This document shows positions 43,583 through 52,634 of a stretch of 64,000 nt of DNA, piece after piece. Each line of letters begins with the position of its first letter. The stretch's first letter is position 1. A model generated the notes under the pieces. The model was not told where the DNA came from and did no database searches. It was given only the letters and a program-made list of their open reading frames with translations. The position numbers and the translations under genes are program-made. The DNA comes from Salinispora tropica CNB-440 (GTDB taxonomy: Bacteria; Actinomycetota; Actinomycetes; Mycobacteriales; Micromonosporaceae), in contig NC_009380.1 in the NCBI RefSeq assembly GCF_000016425.1, positions 3,352,144-3,416,143 of the forward strand. The letters are read 5' to 3'.

Positions 43583-44200
43583 TCAGGTGCGAAAAATCCC
43601 GGTACCGAGGAGCTCCGACGCGACGCGCCCGTAGGCTGACTCCACCGCCGCCGCACCATCGAGGTTGGTCAGGTCGATGCCGAACAGCCGCTGCACATGT
43701 TCGTGGAGCGCGAGTGCGCCCAGGGACCAGATCGCGAGGAGCGCCGCCCGTTCGTAGGGGTGCTCGGTCGGTCGGACCAGGCCCGACGCGACTCCTTCAG
43801 AGAGGTAGTCGACCGCGTCATTGACCATCTCGTCTACCAGGGCAGCCGTGTGTGGGGAGCCGTCAACCAAGGTCCGGGCCAGGTATCGCATCAGCGGCGG
43901 CCCCTCGCCCAGGTCGCGCAGCTCCGCCACGTCGAACCTTCCGGCCGATCTCATCACGTTCTGCTTGTGCTCACGCACGAAGGCCGCAACATGCTTGTCG
44001 CAGGCCACCCGTAGCCCGTCCTTCGTGCCGAAGTAGTGAATGATCAGGGATGGGTGGACGCCGGCTGCCGCCGCTATGGCACGGACCCCCGTGGCCGCCA
44101 CGCCCTGATCAGCGAAGAGAGTGATAGCGGCATCACGGATGCGACTCTTTGTGGAGGCCTTGTCGCCTCTCGGCCGCGGTTCATCGGACACACTCGACAC
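43583..44200 (-). CDS. TetR-family repressor
   Basis: A 205-residue TetR regulator. The helix-turn-helix is VRAIAAAAGVHPSLIIHYFG, preceded by TKSRIRDAAITLFADQGVAA. The C-terminal domain (EHPYERAALLAIWSLGALAL) resembles the TetR_C_33/DUF type. It starts at a GTG directly beside the palindrome AAACGAACGTTT, a likely autoregulatory site. It is in an operon with the small membrane protein gene at 43160. Confidence 0.9.
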   Translation of the reverse strand: MSSVSDEPRPRGDKASTKSRIRDAAITLFADQGVAATGVRAIAAAAGVHPSLIIHYFGTKDGLRVACDKHVAAFVREHKQNVMRSAGRFDVAELRDLGEGPPLMRYLARTLVDGSPHTAALVDEMVNDAVDYLSEGVASGLVRPTEHPYERAALLAIWSLGALALHEHVQRLFGIDLTNLDGAAAVESAYGRVASELLGTGIFRT

Positions 44201-44203
44201 GCT

Positions 44204-44215
44204 AAACGAACGTTT
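44204..44215 (-). promoter_or_regulatory. Candidate TetR operator
   Basis: AAACG-AA-CGTTT is an inverted repeat 3 bp upstream of the TetR start codon. It extends into TTAATCAAACG on the far side. Its position suits autorepression. Confidence 0.5.
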
Positions 44216-44262
44216 GATTAATGTCCAGCCATAACAATGATCACTATAGTCTCAGCCGCTAC

Positions 44263-45591
44263 TCACGCCGGCTGGGGCCACCGAGCGTGATTGACGTCGA
44301 TCGTCACTCGGTGGGTGTGCACCCACGCCGCTCCATCCCACTCGGCATCAGCCAGGTGCGCGCGGTCAGCGGCACCGTCATGCCGGTGCCGGAAGACTTC
44401 GGGGAGGCCGGCGGGCCAGAGCCGGAGGGCGGAGAGTCCCGCCACGAGCACCAGGCTCGCCAAAAGCGCCCACGCCGTGGTCAAGCCAGCCCACGCGCCA
44501 ACCCAGCCGGCGAGGGGGTAGGTGACCAGCCAGCAGAGGTGCGACAGAGAGAACTGGGCGGCGAACAACGCTGGCCGGTCGGCGACCGCCGACGAGGCGC
44601 GCAGCACCCGGTTGACCGTGACGACAATCAGGCCGCCGGCGAAGCCGATGAGCAGCCACACACCGATCGCCAACGGCCAGGACGGTGCCGTCGGCAGGAG
44701 CAGCGCTCCGGCCAGGGCCAGCCAAGCGGTGACAGTGCCGGTGAACAGCGTCCCTCGATCCTGTCGCCGACGCAGCAGCAGCGGTGCGCCGATCGCCGCC
44801 GCGATGCTGCCGAGGCCGGAGACGGCGAGCAGGAGTGGAACCTGCGCTTCGGTGGCGTCCAGCAGGTCGCGTACCACGTTGACGGTGCTGACCAGGGTGA
44901 TGGCGCCGGAGCCGGCGACCACCACGTTCAGGGCCAGGACCGCCCGTAGCCGTGGCGTGGCCGCGAATACACGCAGCCCGGCGAAAAAGCGCTCGGAGAA
45001 CCGGATGCGGCTGCTACGGCGCGCTCTGGGAACCGTTGCCGCGGTGACAAACAACGCGGAGACGAAAAACCCCACCGCCGTCCCCACAAACAGATCCGTG
45101 AACGTCAGAACGAGCAACAACGCGGCGGCGATGACCGGGCTGGCGATATTCTCCAGGGAGACCGCAAACTGTGACGCGGCGAGCGCCTTCGTGTAGTCAC
45201 CCTCATCCGGAACGACATCCGGAAGCACCGACTGGAACGTGGGCGTGAAGGTGGCCGAGGCGGCCTGCAGCACCGCGATGAGCAGGTAGACCTGCCAGAT
45301 CGCATCCACCCACGGCAGCAGCAGGACGACTCCACATCGGACCAGGTCTGCGCCCACCATCACCACGCCCCGCGGCACCCGGTCCAACACCGCTCCTACC
45401 AGTGGCGACACGCACACGTACGCGACCATCTTGATCGTCAGCGCGGTCCCGAGGACCGCTCCGGCCCGCGCGCCCCCGAGATCATAGGCGAGCAGTCCGA
45501 GCGCCACGGTCGCCAGACCACTGCCGATGAGGGCAATTACCTGGGCAACGAAAAGCCAACGATAGGTGCCATTGCTCAGCAGTTTACGCAC
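44263..45591 (-). CDS. MFS transporter (EntS/MFS_3-like)
   Basis: A 442-residue, 12-helix MFS protein of the MFS_3/EntS-like group, unrelated to the triplicated exporters. It begins KLLSNGTYRWLFVAQVIALI and has PLVGAVLDRVPRGVVMVGAD (motif A) and a central loop rich in Arg (PRARRSSRIRFSERFFAGL). The C-terminal 40 residues form an unusual His/Asp-rich tail (FRHRHDGAADRAHLADAEWD) that could bind metal. The GTG start at 45591 has a distant AAGGG site. Substrate is unknown. Confidence 0.88.
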   Translation of the reverse strand: MRKLLSNGTYRWLFVAQVIALIGSGLATVALGLLAYDLGGARAGAVLGTALTIKMVAYVCVSPLVGAVLDRVPRGVVMVGADLVRCGVVLLLPWVDAIWQVYLLIAVLQAASATFTPTFQSVLPDVVPDEGDYTKALAASQFAVSLENIASPVIAAALLLVLTFTDLFVGTAVGFFVSALFVTAATVPRARRSSRIRFSERFFAGLRVFAATPRLRAVLALNVVVAGSGAITLVSTVNVVRDLLDATEAQVPLLLAVSGLGSIAAAIGAPLLLRRRQDRGTLFTGTVTAWLALAGALLLPTAPSWPLAIGVWLLIGFAGGLIVVTVNRVLRASSAVADRPALFAAQFSLSHLCWLVTYPLAGWVGAWAGLTTAWALLASLVLVAGLSALRLWPAGLPEVFRHRHDGAADRAHLADAEWDGAAWVHTHRVTIDVNHARWPQPA

Positions 45592-45825
45592 GAAACATCG
45601 ACAACCCTTCTGGAAAATCCCCTCCCGGAAGGCTACCGAAGGATACTGAATGCGACAATGCTGCTATTGCCAGGTTGATGCAACGAGGAATCCAACGTAA
45701 TTGCATTATCGTAACCATCGCCGCCGAGGCCGCTCGAGGAGGCCACACCGCCTTCGGCCGCCGGCGACACCCCGCCGGCCGGAGCTTCGCCCGCCACCCC
45801 ACCCCGTGACGGGAGTCGCCGACAC

Positions 45826-45875
45826 TTGACGAAGCGGAACTCTGTTCCGTATAGTTGATTCGGAACAGCGTTCCG
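45826..45875 (+). promoter_or_regulatory. Promoter with paired TetR-type operators before hydrolase
   Basis: TTGACG (45826-45831), an 18-base spacer and TATAGT (45850-45855) form a good promoter. The spacer contains CGGAAC-TCT-GTTCCG (45835-45849), and CGGAAC-AGC-GTTCCG follows at 45861-45875. The repeats match those between the paralogous hydrolase and tetR at 13987-14034. The sequence between 45592 and 45825 shows nothing else that I can support. Confidence 0.8.
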
Positions 45876-45949
45876 CTTATGTCGACGGAGCGCTGCCCAC
45901 CCCGGCTCACACGAACCGGAGCAGTGATCGACCGAAGGGACCAGACGAC

Positions 45950-46924
45950 ATGAATAAGCCGACCCAGTCGAACGACACGTTCGACGCCCCTGCACCTGTC
46001 CTGTCCGTCAGTCCGGTGGTGCTGCCAGCTCCCGGCCGCGCCGTGGACCTGCATCTGCGGGTCTCCGCGCCCGTGGCCGGAGACGAGCTACCGATCATTC
46101 TCCTCTCGCACGGACACGGCCCCTCAAACCACCTGTCCTCGCTGAACGGCTACGCCCCGCTCGCGAACTACTGGGCGGCGCACGGTTTCGTCGTCATTCA
46201 GCCCACCCACCTGAACTCGAGGACACTGAACCTGGATCCGGACAGTCCCGAGGCCCCCCTGTACTGGCGGTCGCGGGGCGAGGACATGAAGCGCATCCTC
46301 GACCAGCTCGACCAGATCGAGGCCGCCGTCGGGCAGTTGCGCGGGCGCCTGGACCGAGACCGGGTCGCCGTGGCCGGGCACTCGATGGGTGGACACACCG
46401 CGAGCCTGCTGCTGGGCGCCCGGCTGACCGACCCGCACGACGGGACGGAGGTAGACCTCTCCGAACCCCGGATCACGGCGGGTGTGCTGCTCGCCGCGCC
46501 GGGCAGAGGCGGTGACGCCCTCACCGACTTCGTGGTCGAGAACTATCCCTTCTTCTCCACCACCGACTTTTCCACGATGACGACGCCCGCACTCGTGGTC
46601 GCCGGCGACCAGGATGCCTCTACCCACCTGACGGTGCGAGGCCCGCAATGGCACACCGATCCCTACCTCCTCTCCCCCGGCCCCAAGTCCCTGGTCACGC
46701 TGTTCGGTGCGGGGCATGGACTTGGTGGGGTCTCCGGCTACGACGTGGCCGAGACCACGGACGAAAGCCCCGAGCGGGTCGCCGTCGTCCAGCGGCTCAC
46801 CTGCGCCTACCTCCGCTCCACCCTCTACCCTGGGGAGTCCGCCTGGCAGGAGGCGCAGGACGAACTGACCAGCAGGCCCAGTCCGATCGGCCGGGTCGAA
46901 TCCACGTCAACGCCCGCGCAGTAG
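45950..46924 (+). CDS. Alpha/beta hydrolase (paralogue of 12982-13911)
   Basis: A 324-residue alpha/beta hydrolase. The oxyanion region is IILLSHGHGPSNHLSSLNGY, the nucleophile elbow is VAGHSMGGHTASLLLGARL, the acid follows ALVVAGDQDASTHL, and the His is in FGAGHGLGG. It shares long stretches with the hydrolase at 12982-13911 (YWAAHGFVVIQPTHLNSRTL) and the TTDESPERVA C-terminal motif. No signal peptide is seen. The ATG at 45950 follows AAGGGACC. No regulator is adjacent; the operators suggest control by the TetR at 14065, 31 kb away. The paralogue pair may act on related esters. Confidence 0.88.
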   Translation: MNKPTQSNDTFDAPAPVLSVSPVVLPAPGRAVDLHLRVSAPVAGDELPIILLSHGHGPSNHLSSLNGYAPLANYWAAHGFVVIQPTHLNSRTLNLDPDSPEAPLYWRSRGEDMKRILDQLDQIEAAVGQLRGRLDRDRVAVAGHSMGGHTASLLLGARLTDPHDGTEVDLSEPRITAGVLLAAPGRGGDALTDFVVENYPFFSTTDFSTMTTPALVVAGDQDASTHLTVRGPQWHTDPYLLSPGPKSLVTLFGAGHGLGGVSGYDVAETTDESPERVAVVQRLTCAYLRSTLYPGESAWQEAQDELTSRPSPIGRVESTSTPAQ

Positions 46925-47161
46925 GGGCGGCGCGCTACCTGGCAAGCCGGTTTCTGCCGCCAGATGTTCGGTGTGGCCAGCACGCCGCAGCTCGACCATG
47001 CTGGTGGCATCCACCCGGACCGTGACCGAAGGAAGTGGCCGTATCGTCGCCACCACCGGCTCTCTGACCGGTTTCGCCGTGGTGGGTCGACGGTTGTACG
47101 CAATACTGACGTGTGAACCGAAGGTCGCGGGACGGGGACGGCAAACAGAAGGGGAGGGGCC

Positions 47162-48079
47162 ATGACATACACCCGCGACCTGGTGCCAGACCTGACCGGC
47201 AGAACGGCGGTGGTCACCGGCGCGAACGGCGGTCTGGGGCTGGAGACCACGAAAGTGTTCGTCAGCCGGGGCGCGCACGTGGTGATGGCGGTCCGTAATC
47301 AGGAAAAGGCAACAAAGGCGGTTAAGGAGATCCGGGAGGAGACCCCGACCGCGTCCCTGGAACTGGTCGAGCTCGATCTCGGCTCACAGGCGTCGGTGCG
47401 GAAGGCCGCCGAGAAGATCCTGGCCCGGCACGACCAGGTCGACATCCTGGTCAACAACGCCGGGCTGATGGCAATGCCGGAGCGCCGGACCACCGACGGG
47501 TATGAGATGCAGTTCGGAGTCAACCACCTCGGACACTGGACGTTGACGGCGTTGCTGATGCCGGCGATCCTGGCCGCTCCCGCCGCTCGGGTGGTGACCG
47601 TGACGTCGACAGCCCACCATTTCGGGCGCCCGGTGGACCCGAACAATCCGCACCTGAACGGCACCTACGGACCGTGGCGCGCCTACGGCCAGTCCAAACT
47701 CGCCAACTACCACTTCGCTCTCGGTTTGCAGCAGGAGTTCGACCGGGCCGGGGTGAACGCTCAGAGCCTCGTCGCGCACCCGGGCCTGACCCGCAGCGAC
47801 CTACAGCTCCACACCGTTGAGCAGGGTGGCGGCGGCTGGATGGGCTCTTTCTTCGCCTGGATCACCCGGCACACCGGCATGGGTGTCGCGAACGGCGCAA
47901 TGCCCCAGATCCGCGCTGCCACCGACCCGCACGCCCGTGGTGGCCAGTTCTATGGCCCGCGGTTCGGCAACCGCGGCCACGCCGTCCGGCTACCGATCCT
48001 GCGTCCGGGGGCCGACGCCGCGATCCACACGCTGTGGCAGGTCTCTGAACGGGAGACGGGTGTCGCGCTCACGGTGTGA
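47162..48079 (+). CDS. Short-chain dehydrogenase/reductase
   Basis: A 305-residue SDR oxidoreductase of the retinol-dehydrogenase/WWOX-like extended type. The cofactor loop is AVVTGANGGLGLETTKVF (T-G-x3-G-x-G), NNAGLMAMPERRT follows, the catalytic Ser is in VTVTSTAHHFG, and Tyr-x3-Lys is in RAYGQSKLANYHFALGL. The loop Arg in AVRNQEKA suggests NADP preference. It lies 237 bp after the hydrolase, possibly in the same transcription unit. The ATG at 47162 follows GGGGAGGGGCC. Substrate is unknown. Confidence 0.92.
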   Translation: MTYTRDLVPDLTGRTAVVTGANGGLGLETTKVFVSRGAHVVMAVRNQEKATKAVKEIREETPTASLELVELDLGSQASVRKAAEKILARHDQVDILVNNAGLMAMPERRTTDGYEMQFGVNHLGHWTLTALLMPAILAAPAARVVTVTSTAHHFGRPVDPNNPHLNGTYGPWRAYGQSKLANYHFALGLQQEFDRAGVNAQSLVAHPGLTRSDLQLHTVEQGGGGWMGSFFAWITRHTGMGVANGAMPQIRAATDPHARGGQFYGPRFGNRGHAVRLPILRPGADAAIHTLWQVSERETGVALTV

Positions 48080-48204
48080 GCACGCCGAGGCGGCCGGGAA
48101 GACACGATGCCGGACGCACCCCACCCGTCGTCCGAACAGAGGTCGGTTGACACCGTGACGCCGCCCCCGGTGGAGGCGCTCCCGCCGCCACGCCGTGGGG
48201 CAGG

Positions 48205-49593
48205 TCAGCCAGCCCGGAACATCCTGGACAGGACAAGAGCGGCCACGGCACTCCCGACTGCGATCCCCAGGAGAACCCGCGTGATGCCGGTGGCGAGGTC
48301 GCCCTGCTCGATCAGCGTGCCGGCCGCCGCGACCGCGATACCCGAACCGGCACGGAGGATCGAGAGCGTCACCCCGGATGCCTCGCCGGCCCGCTCGGCC
48401 GGGACTATGGCCTGCGTGCCCAGGTTGGTCAGGGTGAACCCGATCCGGTAGCCGAACCCGGCGACCGCCAGACCGAGCAGATACAGCCCGATCTGCCCAC
48501 CCAAGGCCACCACGACCAGACCGACCGCGCCGACCAGGATGGCGGCGGCGATCAACCGACGCACCGCGACCCGTTGGCTGAGCCAACCCGCGAACGGACC
48601 GGCCACGCCGCCGCCAATCGAGGCGGTGAGGACCGCCAGGCCCGCGACGAACGGCGAGTAGCCCCGAACCTGCTGCAGGTAGATGGTCGTGGCGAAGATC
48701 GTGACCACGAAGGAGACGTTGGCGACCATCCCCATCAGAGTCACCACCACGAACTTGGCGTTTCTGAATAGATCCAGCCGGACCAGTGGACTCTCGGCCA
48801 CCCGCTCCCGAAGCACGAACGCGGCCAGCAGCACCAGCCCACCGACAGCGAGGCCAGCGGCCACCACCGGTCGCCAGGCACTCATCCGGTCCGCCGCCAC
48901 GGTGATCGCCACAATCCCCAGCACCACCACGACCAGACCCGCCAGGTCGATCCGACGCGACACCGTGGGGTCACGCGACTCCGGAACCCAGGCGAGGGCG
49001 GCCACGATCGCCACAAGGCAGAACGGCACGTTCACCAGGAACACGCTTCGCCAGCTGATCAACTCCGTTACCCCGCCACCGAGCAACGGCCCCATCGCCA
49101 GCGCCACCGCCCCGATGCCGTACGCGCTACCGATCGCCCGCTTCGCCCGCCGCCCCGGGAACGCCTCGGTAATCACCGCCAAGGCAAGCGGGAACACGAT
49201 CCCGGCTCCCGTTCCCTGCACAACCCGAAAGGCAATCACGATCGGCGGATCAGGGCCCAGACCCGCACCAAGCGACCCCACCCCGAAAATCACCAAACCC
49301 ACGACAAGCATGCGCCGACGACCAAGGATGTCACCGAGCTTGCCACCCGGGATGAGAAACGCCGCCTGGGCCAGGATGTAGCCGCTGATCACCCACTGCA
49401 AATCCGTGGTGGAGGAACCGAACTCCGCCGCCATCGACGGCAACGCCAGATTCAACGCATAGAAATCCAACTGCACCAGGAAGATACCCGCGGCGGCCGC
49501 GACCAACGTCAGCCTGCGCCGCGGTCGCCCGCCGCCCCCCACCGACCCGACACCACGGCCCGGCAGCCGAGGAAGGCGCGGGCGGAACGACAC
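48205..49593 (-). CDS. MFS exporter, copy 3 of 3 (DHA2/EmrB-like)
   Basis: A 462-residue exporter near-identical to copy 1, with differences such as GTGAGIVFPLALAVI where copy 1 has GMGSGIVYPLAFAVI, and GIFLVQLDF in place of CIFLMQLDF. It uses the same GTG start and motif A. It lies convergent with the SDR gene and divergent from the D-2-hydroxyacid dehydrogenase. The leader contains ACCGTA-N7-TACGGT (an inverted repeat just before the start, with TACCATTAATACGG shared in part with copy 2), a plausible operator. Confidence 0.9.
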   Translation of the reverse strand: MSFRPRLPRLPGRGVGSVGGGGRPRRRLTLVAAAAGIFLVQLDFYALNLALPSMAAEFGSSTTDLQWVISGYILAQAAFLIPGGKLGDILGRRRMLVVGLVIFGVGSLGAGLGPDPPIVIAFRVVQGTGAGIVFPLALAVITEAFPGRRAKRAIGSAYGIGAVALAMGPLLGGGVTELISWRSVFLVNVPFCLVAIVAALAWVPESRDPTVSRRIDLAGLVVVVLGIVAITVAADRMSAWRPVVAAGLAVGGLVLLAAFVLRERVAESPLVRLDLFRNAKFVVVTLMGMVANVSFVVTIFATTIYLQQVRGYSPFVAGLAVLTASIGGGVAGPFAGWLSQRVAVRRLIAAAILVGAVGLVVVALGGQIGLYLLGLAVAGFGYRIGFTLTNLGTQAIVPAERAGEASGVTLSILRAGSGIAVAAAGTLIEQGDLATGITRVLLGIAVGSAVAALVLSRMFRAG

Positions 49594-49717
49594 ACCAAAA
49601 CCGTACCATTAATACGGTAATGTCTTATCTATTCCGTCCGACTCGGTAAATCCCAGTCGACAACCCGCCGTACACGGCCAACCAGGCAAGTCGTACGGTG
49701 GTCACCGGAGGTTCCAC

Positions 49718-50719
49718 ATGCGCGTATCGGTGTTTAGCACAAAGCCATACGACCGGGAGTTCTTGTCGGCGGCCAACTCCATGGACGGTCACGAACTGGA
49801 ATTCCTCGAGCCCCGGCTGACCCCGCAGACCGCCAAGCTCGCCAGCGGCGCGGCGGCGGTCTGCGCGTTCGTCAACGACGACCTCGGGACCGAGGTACTG
49901 GAGCGACTGGCCGCGGATGGCGTCCGCTTGATCGCACTTCGCTCCGCCGGTTTCAACCACGTCGACCTGGCCACCGCCCGCCGGCTCGGCCTCACCGTCG
50001 TCCGGGTGCCGGAGTACTCACCGTACGCCGTGGCCGAGCACACGGTCGCCCTGATGCTCGCCCTCAACCGCAAGGTCTACCGGGCCTACAACCGGGTTCG
50101 GGAGCACAACTTCGCGCTCACCGGGCTGCTCGGCTTCGACCTGCACGGCCGGACCGTCGGCGTCGTCGGCACCGGGAAGATCGGGTTCTGTGTGGCCCGC
50201 ATCCTGTCTGGGTTCGGCTGCCGGGTCATCGCCAGTGACCCCTACCCGGACGACGCGGTGACCGCGGCCGGGATTGAGTACGTGCCGCTGCAGCGCCTAC
50301 TGAGCGAGTCGGACGTGATCACCCTGCACTGCCCGCTGACCCCGGACACCGAGCACCTGATCAACCCCGACCGGATCGCCCAGATGCGCAGGGGCGTCAT
50401 GCTGATCAATACCAGCCGCGGGGCGCTGGTGGACACGCGAGCGGTGATCGACGGGCTCAAGAACGGCCAGATCGGCTATCTCGGTCTGGACGTGTACGAG
50501 GAGGAGACCGACCTGTTCTTCGAGGACCTCTCCGACCGAGTCCTCGATGACGACGACTTCTCCCGGCTCAACACGTTCCCCAATGTGCTGATCACCGGTC
50601 ACCAGGCATTCTTTACCGAAGAAGCGATGCGCAACATCGCCGCCACCACGATCGACAGCCTGACCACCATCGAGCGGGAGGGGCCAAACGCCGTCCCCCA
50701 GTCGGCCCGGGTTTGCTGA
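49718..50719 (+). CDS. D-lactate/2-hydroxyacid dehydrogenase
   Basis: A 333-residue NAD-dependent D-2-hydroxyacid dehydrogenase, most like D-lactate dehydrogenase (LdhA type). Features: [40 protein letters not shown], the cofactor loop [16 protein letters not shown], the catalytic Arg in [12 protein letters not shown], and the catalytic His in [33 protein letters not shown] is a D-LDH signature. It reduces pyruvate to D-lactate or the reverse. It stands alone upstream of the dehalogenase. Confidence 0.92.
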   Translation: MRVSVFSTKPYDREFLSAANSMDGHELEFLEPRLTPQTAKLASGAAAVCAFVNDDLGTEVLERLAADGVRLIALRSAGFNHVDLATARRLGLTVVRVPEYSPYAVAEHTVALMLALNRKVYRAYNRVREHNFALTGLLGFDLHGRTVGVVGTGKIGFCVARILSGFGCRVIASDPYPDDAVTAAGIEYVPLQRLLSESDVITLHCPLTPDTEHLINPDRIAQMRRGVMLINTSRGALVDTRAVIDGLKNGQIGYLGLDVYEEETDLFFEDLSDRVLDDDDFSRLNTFPNVLITGHQAFFTEEAMRNIAATTIDSLTTIEREGPNAVPQSARVC

Positions 50720-50774
50720 GCGCGGCCAGGTAGCGGCACCGCGCACCGGCGCGTGCTGTGCGATATTGACTGCC

Positions 50775-51683
50775 ATGTCTGCACTGCGTACTCCGGACGG
50801 CCGGTTCACCAACCTGCCTGACTTTCCCTACGAGCCCCACTATGTCGACCTGGACGGCCTACGAATGGCCTACGTCACGGCCGGCCCCGCCGATGGGGAA
50901 CCGGTACTGCTGTTACACGGCGAGCCCAGCTGGTCATTCCTGTATCGGAAGGTCATCCCGGTCCTCGCCGACGCCGGGCTGCGGGCCATCGCACCGGATC
51001 TTATCGGCTTCGGCCGTTCCGACAAGCCGGCCGAGCGCAGCGCGCACAGCTACGCCCGACACGTCGAGTGGATCCGCAGCTTCGCCTTCGACAAGCTGGG
51101 CCTGACCGGAGTGACGCTGGTCGGGCAGGACTGGGGCGGCCTGATCGGACTCCGCCTGGTCGCCGAGCACCCGGACCGCTTCGCCCGGGTGGTGGCCGCC
51201 AACACCGGGCTGCCCACCGGCGACCAGGCGATGCCAGAGCTCTGGTGGCAGTTCCGTCGGATGGTCGAGGCAGCGCCCGAGCTGACGGTGTCCCGCCTGG
51301 TGCAGTCGGGCTGCCAGAACGAGCTGACCGAGGCGGTGCTGGCGGCCTACGATGCGCCGTTCCCGGACCAGTCCTATCTCGCCGGCGTCCGTGCAATGCC
51401 CACCCTGGTACCGACTGCACCGGACGATCCAGCCAGCACCGCCAACCGCGCCGCCTGGGCCGAACTCTCCCGTTGGGAGCGTCCGTTCCTGGTGGCGTTC
51501 AGCGACCAGGATCCGATCACCGGGGCGATGGCACCGGTACTGCGCCGTACCGTGCCGGGTGCTGCCGGATTCGACCATCCGGTGATCGAGGGAGCCGGGC
51601 ACTTTCTCCAGGAGGACGCGGGAGAGCAGCTCGGCAAGGTGATCGCGGAGTTCGTCCGGTCTACCGCCGCGACCATGCCGTAG
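50775..51683 (+). CDS. Haloalkane dehalogenase
   Basis: A 302-residue alpha/beta hydrolase of the haloalkane dehalogenase family (DhlA-like, HLD-I). The oxyanion/halide region is LLLHGEPSWSFLYRKVIPVL, the nucleophile Asp is in VGQDWGGLIGLR with the halide-stabilising Trp beside it, and the catalytic His is in EGAGHFLQEDAGEQL. The acid follows VAFSDQDPITG. It cleaves carbon-halogen bonds of alkyl halides; the substrate range is unknown. I use the ATG at 50775; a TTG lies 9 bp upstream. It follows the D-LDH gene after 55 bp. Confidence 0.88.
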   Translation: MSALRTPDGRFTNLPDFPYEPHYVDLDGLRMAYVTAGPADGEPVLLLHGEPSWSFLYRKVIPVLADAGLRAIAPDLIGFGRSDKPAERSAHSYARHVEWIRSFAFDKLGLTGVTLVGQDWGGLIGLRLVAEHPDRFARVVAANTGLPTGDQAMPELWWQFRRMVEAAPELTVSRLVQSGCQNELTEAVLAAYDAPFPDQSYLAGVRAMPTLVPTAPDDPASTANRAAWAELSRWERPFLVAFSDQDPITGAMAPVLRRTVPGAAGFDHPVIEGAGHFLQEDAGEQLGKVIAEFVRSTAATMP

Positions 51684-51875
51684 CCGGATAACATCCCAGC
51701 GAGTGAGCGAACAGTTACCCAGAGCGCACCAAGTGGGCTAGCCTTACCTGCGCGTTCGCCAGCGATGTCGACACGCCTCGGCCAACCCTGCCCGCCCGAT
51801 CGGTCGGTTTCCCGGTGAACCCTCACCGCTACGTCGCTGATTGGGCAGGATCGTCCGCAACAAGGAGGTGCCGTT

Positions 51876-52307
51876 GTGCAGGACACCCGCACTGTCGCCC
51901 TGACCGTCAAGGTGAGCGGCCTGCCACCGGTCAAGACCGAGGCGCTGTCCATCTTCGCTGCCGGACACCGGCAGGCGACGAGGGTCCGCGCCCTACTTCA
52001 GGCAGCCTGTGAGGCGGCTCAGCGCACCGGATGGACCCCGCTGTCCGGGCCGATCGAAGTGGACCTCGTGCTGCGCTGCCCACCGGGACACCGAACCTCC
52101 GACGCCAGCACGCTACTCGGCGGGGTGTGTGCCGTGCTCCAGGACAAGAAGCGGGTGGCCAGCATCGGTCTGGCCCACCTCGGCGTCCTGGTGGACGTCG
52201 CACTCTACGACGATGACCGGCAGATTAGAACGATGACGTACCGGGAGGAGCCGGCGGAGGACTACTCGTACGAGGTGCGGGTCGCCGCCATGCCGGCCGC
52301 AGTTTGA
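51876..52307 (+). CDS. RusA-like domain protein (degenerate resolvase fold)
   Basis: A 143-residue protein with a GTG start behind a near-perfect AAGGAGGTGCCGTT site. The layout resembles RusA Holliday-junction resolvases: an N-terminal strand region (ALTVKVSGLPPVKT), a central VDLVLRCPPGHRTSDASTLLG helix region, and a C-terminal VDVALYDDDRQIRTMTYREE. The usual D-x-D-N of RusA is replaced by T-S-D-A-S, so nuclease activity is doubtful. It is followed after 46 bp by a small gene in the same direction, probably an operon. I call the fold by pattern only. Confidence 0.55.
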   Translation: MQDTRTVALTVKVSGLPPVKTEALSIFAAGHRQATRVRALLQAACEAAQRTGWTPLSGPIEVDLVLRCPPGHRTSDASTLLGGVCAVLQDKKRVASIGLAHLGVLVDVALYDDDRQIRTMTYREEPAEDYSYEVRVAAMPAAV

Positions 52308-52353
52308 CCGACGCCGATGGCGGGGTACCCGGTCGCCGAGGAAGGGAGCGCCG

Positions 52354-52623
52354 ATGTCTGAGCCACACGTCACGCTGGAGCCTCACGACGCTGTGCAGGA
52401 GAAGCTGCGCGGCCCGCTGGAGGAGCAGCTGACATCGGCGCTTCAGGCCGCCACCGACCGGGTCCGGGAGAGCTACGCCGGCGAGCCGGTCGAGCAGGTC
52501 TGCCAGCAGCTGCTGGACGAGACCCGCGCCGGTCTACACCCGGACATCGCGGCCGGATTCCAGCCCGACATGGACGAGTTCTGTCGGGTGGCGGTGGCTA
52601 TCGTCCGCGGCACAGATGTGTGA
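52354..52623 (+). CDS. Small acidic helical protein
   Basis: An 89-residue acidic, helical protein (DAVQEKLRGPLEEQLTSALQ; VEQVCQQLLDETRAGLHPDI). It has no known motif. It follows the RusA-like gene in the same direction and may be its functional partner. The ATG follows GAAGGGAGCGCCG. It ends 11 bp before the stop of the convergent HAD gene. Confidence 0.7.
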   Translation: MSEPHVTLEPHDAVQEKLRGPLEEQLTSALQAATDRVRESYAGEPVEQVCQQLLDETRAGLHPDIAAGFQPDMDEFCRVAVAIVRGTDV

Positions 52624-52634
52624 GCGCACTCATA

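Noticed and set aside
46971..47165. 64-residue frame ending in ATGA overlap with the SDR gene
   Set aside because: It overlaps the SDR start neatly, but it has no good ribosome site or protein-like motif and covers the expected promoter region.
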